A stretch of 23,995 nucleotides of DNA. Origin: Bacteroidales bacterium (GTDB taxonomy: Bacteria; Bacteroidota; Bacteroidia; Bacteroidales; P3). Positions 1 through 5,061 of this stretch are shown here, piece after piece; the stretch's first letter is position 1; each line of letters starts with the position of its first letter. The DNA is taken from positions 1-23,995 of the forward strand of contig DUQY01000078.1 in the NCBI GenBank assembly GCA_012837565.1. Direction: 5' to 3'. A model generated the notes under the pieces. It saw nothing but the letters and a program-made list of their open reading frames with translations. It had not been told where the DNA came from and made no database searches. A program made the position numbers and the translations under genes.

Positions 1-710
1 ATCTTATCTGCCAAATTAGCCACGTATTTGTTTTTCATAAAAGGACTCAGGTAAGGATTCTTAATATCCTTATAAGCAATTAAATTATCCACCTCATAGA
101 TTTTGGTTTCTTCAAACTCATCCTCTTTTACGTATGTAATTAAATTATCTACGCCGTAAACCACTAAGTTATTTGAAAGAATAATTCTTGGTTCTTTTTC
201 AATAATAATATCATTAGCTTTTGGCTCAGTTTGAGTTTGAGAAATGACTTTCGGCGTTGAAGGTTGAATATCATTAATAGTAGAATTAGTATTTTCTTTT
301 TTTGCAATCAGATTTTCGTGTTGAGGTTCTTCTATTATCTTTTCTTCAATAATTATTGGTTTGCTTGTGTTTTGAGAGGTAGGTTTATCTATCATTAAAT
401 CATTTTCTGAATAAGGATGGTGAAAAAGTGTAAAAGAAAAACCAATTAGAAGAAGGATTGCAGCAGCATAAGAAGAATATTTTGCCCAAATAGGAAATAT
501 AAATCTTTTTTTATGCATTAGGGATTCTTTGTCTTCAAACTTAATTACTAAATCTGGAGATAGGAATAAGCTTTCATCATAAGCCTTAAGCTCATCTGCA
601 AAATGAGGATTCTTTTCTAAGAATAGCTCTAACTCTCTTTTATCCTCTTTAGAAAGACTGCCTTCCAAAAAGTCAAGCAGATATGCCTGGTAATTATCTT
701 TTGTAATCAT
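1..710 (-). CDS. Membrane anti-sigma-like protein, C-terminus cut by window edge
   Basis: The frame is open for 236 codons from the ATG at 710 to the left edge, so the C-terminus is missing. The first 60 or so residues are charged and helical, with the look of an anti-sigma N-terminus (MITKDNYQAYLLDFLEGSLS). One membrane segment follows at about residues 72-96, then a long Glu/Lys/Ile/Pro-rich stretch and a region with two similar peptides (VDNLITY and VDNLIAY). The gene starts 4 nt after the ECF sigma stop codon, so the two are almost certainly cotranscribed. The likely role is to hold the sigma factor at the inner membrane until a periplasmic signal arrives. That role is inferred from position and topology; I see no motif specific to one anti-sigma family, and the protein could be a general membrane regulator. 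Confidence 0.7.
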   Translation of the reverse strand, partial: MITKDNYQAYLLDFLEGSLSKEDKRELELFLEKNPHFADELKAYDESLFLSPDLVIKFEDKESLMHKKRFIFPIWAKYSSYAAAILLLIGFSFTLFHHPYSENDLMIDKPTSQNTSKPIIIEEKIIEEPQHENLIAKKENTNSTINDIQPSTPKVISQTQTEPKANDIIIEKEPRIILSNNLVVYGVDNLITYVKEDEFEETKIYEVDNLIAYKDIKNPYLSPFMKNKYVANLADK

Positions 711-714
711 AATT

Positions 715-1191
715 TTAAATTATATTGTCAATAGAACCTATATACTCTTTCAGTTTCACCCTTGCCCTAAAAATATAAACCTTTACCTGCTCCTCCGATA
801 AAGATAGTATTTCGCCAATTTCTTTATAAGCATAACCCTCATAATCTCTAAGAAGAATAACCTCCTTTTGCAACTTTGGCAAACGTTCTAAAGCTTCATT
901 CAGCACCTGCTTTACATCGCTATATTTATTTATGTCCATAGTTCGTGAAGGAGTAATATTGTCTTTTTGTGCTCTATACTTAATATCGTTAATCATTGTA
1001 TGGTAGGCAGTAGTGAATATATAGGACTTAGCTTTTAAAAAATCAACCCCCTCTTTCTTCTCCCAAAGCTTCACATACGTATCTTGGAGAATATCCTTTG
1101 CAGAGTCAATATCCTTAATGTTTTTCACAAGGAAACGCAAGATTGCATCAGCAAAATTATCTACACAAAAATTGTATTCTTTCTCCGTCAT
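715..1191 (-). CDS. ECF-type RNA polymerase sigma factor
   Basis: This 158-residue protein has the two-domain layout of an extracytoplasmic-function sigma-70 factor. Region 2 lies at about residues 8-75 and contains the core-binding helix DAKDILQDTYVKLWE-like segment (30-44). Region 4 lies at about residues 98-150, with LERLPKLQKEVILLRDYEG followed by a helix-turn-helix (about 120-141) that would read the -35 element. There is no region 1 or 3, as expected for this class. The next gene in the same direction encodes a one-span membrane protein 4 nt away, the usual sigma/anti-sigma arrangement. The regulon cannot be told from this window. The ATG at 1191 fits the family length, and a -7-like box lies about 50 nt upstream. 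Confidence 0.93.
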   Translation of the reverse strand: MTEKEYNFCVDNFADAILRFLVKNIKDIDSAKDILQDTYVKLWEKKEGVDFLKAKSYIFTTAYHTMINDIKYRAQKDNITPSRTMDINKYSDVKQVLNEALERLPKLQKEVILLRDYEGYAYKEIGEILSLSEEQVKVYIFRARVKLKEYIGSIDNII

Positions 1192-1239
1192 TCATAAATC
1201 TTTTTTTGCTTAGAGTGACCTATTTCTAAGCCACCCCAA

Positions 1240-1247
1240 CAAAATTA
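1240..1247 (-). promoter_or_regulatory. Possible -7 box for the sigma/anti-sigma operon
   Basis: Read on the minus strand the sequence is TAATTTTG, an exact match to the Bacteroidetes TAnnTTTG consensus, about 50 nt before the sigma start codon. No TTTG-like -33 element is seen 19-21 nt upstream, so an autoregulated or weak promoter is possible. Confidence 0.4.
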
Positions 1248-1496
1248 CTCTTTACTCTAATAAAGGTTTGTACTAATAAGACAAGCGAAGGTAGTAAAAA
1301 GTTACAAATAGGTGTAAAAAAACCTTATTTTGTTTGTATAGTCTAGTAATTATAAACTTGCATCTACTTGAAAAATAAGATAAAAATTTGATTTTATGGA
1401 AATAAGAAAGCGTTTTAGGACTGACCTAAGAGCATATCTACTAACTATATTCTATGAAGGGAAAAGAATAGAGAGGGATATTTAATTAAAAGGTTG

Positions 1497-1504
1497 TAAT
1501 TTTG
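1497..1504 (+). promoter_or_regulatory. Possible -7 box for folB
   Basis: TAATTTTG matches TAnnTTTG exactly and would give a leader of roughly 25-30 nt before the folB ATG. No matching -33 box is visible at the usual spacing. Confidence 0.4.
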
Positions 1505-1537
1505 TGGATTGAATTTAATGTTTAAATACTATAAGTT

Positions 1538-1906
1538 ATGGCTATTGTTGAGTTAGAGAATATGAGTTTTTATGGGTTTCATGGTTGTTTTGAGGAAGAA
1601 CAAAAAATCGGAACTAATTTTAGGGTTGATTTAGAGTTTGAGGCAGACACCTTTAAGGCTGAAAAGTCTGATAATATTAATGATACCGTAAATTATTTAA
1701 GCGTTTACCAAACCATTAAGAGGGCTTTTGAAGTCCCTTCTCATCTTTTGGAGCATGTTGCTAGGAGAATTTGTGAAACGTTACTTGAAGAATATCCTGC
1801 AATTAAATACTCAAAAATCAAGATAACAAAACAAAATCCCCCACTTGGCGGAAAACTTGAAGGAGTTAGCGTTTCTTTGGTCTTGCGAAGAATTGTAGCC
1901 ATATAA
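1538..1906 (+). CDS. folB: Dihydroneopterin aldolase
   Basis: FolB converts 7,8-dihydroneopterin to 6-hydroxymethyl-dihydropterin plus glycolaldehyde in cytosolic folate synthesis. The 122-residue length is typical. The N-terminal family signature is present (LENMSFYGFHGCFEEEQKIG, residues 6-25), with acidic residues Glu20/Glu21 at the substrate-binding position, Tyr53 in the NYLSVY segment, and the C-terminal KITKQNPPLGG motif with Lys98 as the probable catalytic lysine. The enzyme normally forms an octamer. The gene stands alone on the plus strand; no other folate gene is beside it. Its last 41 bp overlap, tail to tail, the end of the exosortase-family gene on the other strand, so the two mRNAs would share complementary 3' ends. 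Start: the ATG at 1538 gives the canonical N-terminus. Confidence 0.95.
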   Translation: MAIVELENMSFYGFHGCFEEEQKIGTNFRVDLEFEADTFKAEKSDNINDTVNYLSVYQTIKRAFEVPSHLLEHVARRICETLLEEYPAIKYSKIKITKQNPPLGGKLEGVSVSLVLRRIVAI

Positions 1907-2450
1907 TCCATATACCTAATATAATTACATAGTGGAATGGTCGTCCTATCCAATCATGTACTAATTCATAACTTTGAGGATGATTTAGTAAGACTGAGGT
2001 TAGGCTAACGATTCTTATTATATTGAAGAACAATACAACGAAGATTGAAAATAGGAAGTAGATCATCCTCTTCCAAAACTTGCTCGGCAAGACTAACATT
2101 AGCATAAAGACTTGGAAGATTTGCTTTATGCCAGAGCAGTCTGCCACTACTTGCATTATACAATAGTATTCTTTTTCCTGTAAAGCATTTATGGTATAGA
2201 ATTTTATGCTTGAATCTATTGCATCAAAAGGACTTGTGAAGAAAATGTTGGATAGGAATTCTGTTCCTTTAAATGCTATAAGGGTAAAGAAGCTAAAGAC
2301 TTCTTCGGTATAAGGACCAAAGAGCCAAGTGTTCATATTGGTATGCCAGTAAAGGCGATGAAAGAGAATGGTTACAAGACAAAAAAGAAAGAAATCCTTT
2401 ATTATAGGATGCCTTTCTAAGACTTTGCTAATTCTTTTTCCCAGTTCCAT
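1866..2450 (-). CDS. Exosortase/archaeosortase family protein
   Basis: This 194-residue polytopic membrane protein has about five hydrophobic segments (near 19-36, 50-71, 111-123, 128-155 and 171-188). It carries the three residues known to define exosortases: Cys105 in ADCSGIKQ, Arg146 in NIIRI, and His165 in HDWIG. Family members cleave a C-terminal sorting signal (PEP-CTERM-like) at the inner membrane and are thought to attach the protein to a surface polymer. The protein is short compared with proteobacterial EpsH-type exosortases, in keeping with the small Bacteroidetes forms; the subtype is not assigned. It is third in an operon with a sugar aminotransferase and galE, whose stop codon lies 34 bp inside this gene, suggesting translational coupling. 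The 3' end overlaps folB by 41 bp. No candidate substrate with a sorting tail is seen in the window. Confidence 0.85.
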   Translation of the reverse strand: MELGKRISKVLERHPIIKDFFLFCLVTILFHRLYWHTNMNTWLFGPYTEEVFSFFTLIAFKGTEFLSNIFFTSPFDAIDSSIKFYTINALQEKEYYCIMQVVADCSGIKQIFQVFMLMLVLPSKFWKRMIYFLFSIFVVLFFNIIRIVSLTSVLLNHPQSYELVHDWIGRPFHYVIILGIWIIWLQFFARPKKR

Positions 2451-3436
2451 GCACTAAGTGTCATTTCGTCTAATGTCTTTCTTGCTTTCCAGCCAAGTTC
2501 CTGCTCTGCGTATGTTGTATCTGCCCATATCTGGATTATATCGCCTGCTCTTCTGCCACCAATTACGTAGTTTAGCTTAACGCCTGATGTTTTCTCGAAG
2601 CTCTTTATTACTTCTAAGACAGAGAAACCATTGCCTGTGCCTATATTAAAGAATTCAAGGTTGGCTTTATTCTTATTATCGAAGAATCTATCCATTGAAA
2701 CAACATGTGCTTCTGCTAAATCAACAACATGGATATAGTCTCTTATGCAAGTTCCGTCGGGTGTTGGGTAATCATCTCCAAATACTGTTAGAGCTTTTCT
2801 TTTACCCATTCCTGTTTGAGTAATAAATGGCATAAGGTTATTTGGTACTCCGTTAGGAAGTTCTCCTATTATACCACTCTTGTGAGCTCCAATTGGGTTG
2901 AAATATCTTAGTGCTATTGCTTTTATTCCTGTTGTTTGGGTGGAAAAGTGAAGGATGTCTTCTGCCATTTGCTTGGTATTGCCATAAGGAGACTCTGCAA
3001 ATTGTGTTGGGGAGTCTTCTTTGATTGGAAGTTTGTCTGGCTGACCGTAAACGGTGCAAGATGAGGAATGAACTATGTATTTAATATTATGTTTCTTCAT
3101 ATTGTCAAGTACATTTAGAAGAATCCCTATATTGTTTTTATAGTATTCAATTGGCTTTTCGCAACTTTCTCCCACCGCTTTAAAGGCTGCAAAGTTTATT
3201 ATCCCTTCAATATCATCATGGGTATTGAAAAGAAGGTTGCATTCTGCCTCATTGCTTAAATCAACTTTGATAAATTCTGGTCTAACGCCTGTTATCTTTT
3301 CTATTCTATCAACAGAGTCAATGTTTGAGTTTGAAAGGTCGTCTGCAATCACTACATTATATCCTTTTTCTTGGAGTGCTACAACGGTGTGTGTGCCAAT
3401 AAATCCTGTTCCTCCTGTAACTAATATTGTTCTCAT
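2417..3436 (-). CDS. galE: UDP-glucose 4-epimerase
   Basis: GalE interconverts UDP-glucose and UDP-galactose (or the N-acetyl forms) in the cytosol with bound NAD. At 339 residues it has the usual length. The Rossmann motif GGTGFIG is at residues 8-14, the catalytic YxxxK is Tyr151/Lys155 in SPYGNTK, and the serine of the triad is in HSSSCTVYG (123-131). The C-terminal region has the family's CIRDYIHVVDLAEAHV segment. It sits 6 nt downstream of a DegT-family aminotransferase and overlaps the following exosortase-family gene by 34 bp, so the three form one transcript. The context suggests supply of sugar nucleotides for surface glycan rather than galactose catabolism, since no galK or galT is adjacent. 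That last point is inference. Confidence 0.95.
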   Translation of the reverse strand: MRTILVTGGTGFIGTHTVVALQEKGYNVVIADDLSNSNIDSVDRIEKITGVRPEFIKVDLSNEAECNLLFNTHDDIEGIINFAAFKAVGESCEKPIEYYKNNIGILLNVLDNMKKHNIKYIVHSSSCTVYGQPDKLPIKEDSPTQFAESPYGNTKQMAEDILHFSTQTTGIKAIALRYFNPIGAHKSGIIGELPNGVPNNLMPFITQTGMGKRKALTVFGDDYPTPDGTCIRDYIHVVDLAEAHVVSMDRFFDNKNKANLEFFNIGTGNGFSVLEVIKSFEKTSGVKLNYVIGGRRAGDIIQIWADTTYAEQELGWKARKTLDEMTLSAWNWEKELAKS

Positions 3437-3442
3437 AATATT

Positions 3443-4573
3443 TTATTTATTAAAGAATTGTAATACCTTACTAATTATATATGCTATTGTTTTATAGTCA
3501 AGCTCTGTGTGCATTGGAAGTGAAAGAACTTCATTGCTTAACTGATCCGAAATGTTCATATCTCCATTTTGATTAGCAATTTTAAGGAAGGCTTCTTGTT
3601 TATGTAGAGGAATAGGATAGTAAACCATTGCTGGAATTCCATTCTCTTCTAAGTAGTTTTTAAGTTCATCTCTTCTTCCGTCCAATACTTTAAGAGTATA
3701 TTGGTGATAGGCATGCGTGGAGAAGGAAGACTCTTTTGGAGTAATTAAACCTTCAATATTTTTGAATGCGTATGAGTATTTTGTAGCTGCTTCGTATCTT
3801 AGTTTGCAGTACTTATCAAGGTGTTTTAGCTTAACATCTAATATTGCAGCTTGAATGGTATCTAAACGAGAGTTAACTCCTAAAACTTGGTGGTGATACC
3901 TTATCTTCATTCCGTGATTACAAATCATCTTTATCTTTTCTGCTAACTCATCGTCATTAGTAAAGATTGCTCCGCCATCACCGTAGCATCCTAGGTTCTT
4001 GGAAGGGAAAAACGATGTGCAACCAATATGACCTATTGTTCCAAGCTTTTGAATCTTCCCGTTACTAAACTTATAGTCAGCTCCTATTGCTTGTGCGTTA
4101 TCCTCAATAACATATAAGTCATATTTCTTTGCAATTTCCATTATAGCTTCCATCTCACATCCTTGTCCGAAAAGGTGTACTGGAATAATTGCTTTGGTAT
4201 TAATTGTAATTGCTTTCTCAATATTTTTTGCTGTTACATTGAAACTATTGTAATCAACGTCAACCATAACAGGGCAAAAACCTAATAGACCAATAACTTC
4301 TGCCGATGCAATAAAGGTAAAGGCTGGAACAATGATTTCATCGCTAGGTTTAAGGTTAAGAGCCATTAAGGCAATTTGAAGAGCATCCGTTCCATTACCA
4401 CAAGTGATAACGTGCTTTGCTCCCATATAAGAAGAAAGGTTTTGTGAAAAAGAGCCAACTTGCTGTCCATTAATAAAGGCAGTGTTTTCTATAACATTCT
4501 GAATTGCTGCATCTATTTCAGGCTTAATATTGTTGTATTGAGTTTTAAGATCAACCATTTGAATCTTCTTCAT
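3443..4573 (-). CDS. DegT/DnrJ/EryC1/StrS-family sugar-nucleotide aminotransferase
   Basis: This is a PLP-dependent enzyme of 376 residues that transfers an amino group, usually from glutamate, to a keto-sugar nucleotide. The cofactor lysine is Lys192 in SFFPSKNLG; Asp158 and Gln161 in IEDNAQAIG contact the pyridine ring; GNGTDAL (59-65) binds phosphate; GDGGAI (198-203) follows the lysine as usual. The N-terminus (MVDLKTQYNNIKPEIDAAI) resembles the WbpE/WlbC-type enzymes that make 3-amino-glucuronate derivatives, but the substrate cannot be fixed from sequence inspection, and no dehydrogenase or acetyltransferase of that pathway is adjacent. The gene is first in the operon with galE and the exosortase. 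A strong consensus promoter lies 32-63 nt upstream, giving a leader of about 25 nt. Confidence 0.92.
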   Translation of the reverse strand: MKKIQMVDLKTQYNNIKPEIDAAIQNVIENTAFINGQQVGSFSQNLSSYMGAKHVITCGNGTDALQIALMALNLKPSDEIIVPAFTFIASAEVIGLLGFCPVMVDVDYNSFNVTAKNIEKAITINTKAIIPVHLFGQGCEMEAIMEIAKKYDLYVIEDNAQAIGADYKFSNGKIQKLGTIGHIGCTSFFPSKNLGCYGDGGAIFTNDDELAEKIKMICNHGMKIRYHHQVLGVNSRLDTIQAAILDVKLKHLDKYCKLRYEAATKYSYAFKNIEGLITPKESSFSTHAYHQYTLKVLDGRRDELKNYLEENGIPAMVYYPIPLHKQEAFLKIANQNGDMNISDQLSNEVLSLPMHTELDYKTIAYIISKVLQFFNK

Positions 4574-4604
4574 CGTAAGGTGTTTTTTTGTTATTTCTAT
4601 TATG

Positions 4605-4636
4605 CAAAGATAGAGTCTTTCTATTTACTTACAAAA
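4605..4636 (-). promoter_or_regulatory. Promoter of the aminotransferase-galE-exosortase operon
   Basis: On the minus strand the sequence reads TTTTG (4636-4632), 19 nt, then TATCTTTG (4612-4605). This fits the Bacteroidetes primary-sigma consensus TTTG-N19/21-TAnnTTTG exactly. The predicted start is about 25 nt before the aminotransferase ATG. The same two boxes with the same spacing precede the MscS gene. Confidence 0.8.
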
Positions 4637-4735
4637 CTTATCTTTCGGAATATTAATCCTTATAATATTTTTACAAAATGGGACATTATTTTTCTAAGTC
4701 CTTATATAAAATTCTTGAATCGCCATTTCAAAGTG

Positions 4736-4809
4736 CAAATGATGTGCATCTTTCATACCAAATGATGCACATCTTTCGTGGTAAAAGATGTGCATCATTT
4801 TTTTATGGG
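4736..4809. repeat. Three tandem copies of a 10-bp dyad at exact 23-nt spacing
   Basis: The core GATG(TG or CA)CATC occurs at 4741-4750, 4764-4773 and 4787-4796, always 23 nt apart. Copies 1 and 2 share CAAATGATG..CATCTTTC and differ only in the central dinucleotide, TG versus CA. Copies 2 and 3 are exact inverted partners. Each core is itself a GATG/CATC dyad, so the array could bind a dimeric regulator; it can also fold as RNA in two exclusive ways (1 with 2, or 2 with 3). Confidence 0.85.
4760..4804 (+). terminator. Perfect 17-bp hairpin followed by seven Ts
   Basis: Arms 4760-4776 and 4784-4800 are exact complements with a 7-nt loop (CGTGGTA), and the plus strand continues as an unbroken T-run (4798-4804). 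This has the form of an intrinsic terminator for plus-strand transcription. It is odd that no known plus-strand gene lies upstream within 2.8 kb, so it would end an unknown transcript or act as something else. Confidence 0.55.
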
Positions 4810-4871
4810 AATTGGAGGATGAAATTTTGAATATAATATAAAGAGAACCTAATACTATCAATTTTATTGTA

Positions 4872-4903
4872 CAAATATACAAAATTATTTTTAATAAACA
4901 AGA
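4872..4903 (-). promoter_or_regulatory. Possible second minus-strand promoter upstream of the hairpin array
   Basis: On the minus strand TCTTG (4903-4899) is followed after 19 nt by TATATTTG (4879-4872), one mismatch from consensus at -33. A TAATTTTG box directly abuts it (4887-4880). A transcript from here would carry the hairpin array in a leader of roughly 290 nt before the aminotransferase. Confidence 0.35.
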
Positions 4904-5032
4904 TTTCTTTTAAAGAAATATCATATCTATATTCTATGTAGGATAAGAGTTTTGGGACTTTAATAACATTCAATTGTTGAAAACTTCCAGCTTTTGATTA
5001 AATAAGATGTAGCTAGATTAGGATAGTTTTTG

Positions 5033-5040
5033 TAATTTCG
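5033..5040 (+). promoter_or_regulatory. Weak -7-like box before nrdJ
   Basis: TAATTTCG differs by one base from TAnnTTTG and would place transcription start about 15 nt before the ATG at 5062. No -33 box is found at normal spacing. If real, it supports the upstream nrdJ start over the one at 5221. Confidence 0.3.
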
Positions 5041-5061
5041 CAGAACGTAAATAATATTACT

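Larger units (their letters stand above)
1192..1537. other. Divergent intergenic region, 346 bp
   Basis: This AT-rich gap separates the minus-strand sigma gene from plus-strand folB. It holds one TAATTTTG box facing each way (1240-1247 minus, 1497-1504 plus) but no convincing -33 partner for either. A 29-codon ATG frame at 1396-1485 looks like chance. No RNA gene, strong hairpin or repeat was found. Confidence 0.6.
4574..5061. other. Divergent intergenic region, 488 bp
   Basis: This AT-rich gap lies between the minus-strand glycan operon and plus-strand nrdJ. It holds a strong minus-strand promoter (4605-4636), a triple 23-nt repeat with a perfect hairpin and T-run (4736-4809), a second minus-strand promoter-like pair (4872-4903) and a weak -7 box before nrdJ. 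I saw no cobalamin riboswitch B12 box and no convincing protein-coding frame. The small frames that cross it are built from the repeat. Confidence 0.7.

Noticed and set aside
1396..1485. 29-codon ATG frame upstream of folB
   Set aside because: It is too short to distinguish from chance, has no recognisable motif, and ends just before the folB -7 box. Only conservation could rescue it.
3225..3497. 90-codon plus-strand frame opposite galE
   Set aside because: It is antisense to two well-supported genes and has no family-like features.
4736..4809. CRISPR-like array
   Set aside because: Three 23-nt units with 10-nt cores and related spacers do not fit a CRISPR, and there are no cas genes.
4694..4882. 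62-codon minus-strand frame in the divergent intergenic region
   Set aside because: Its sequence is generated by the hairpin repeat (His/Met/Cys-rich from GATGTGCATC words), lies between other signals and shows no protein-like pattern.
4574..5061. Cobalamin riboswitch or NrdR boxes before the B12-dependent reductase
   Set aside because: I looked for a B12-box-like core and for paired NrdR palindromes at about 31-bp spacing and found neither; isolated AT-rich dyads are not enough.
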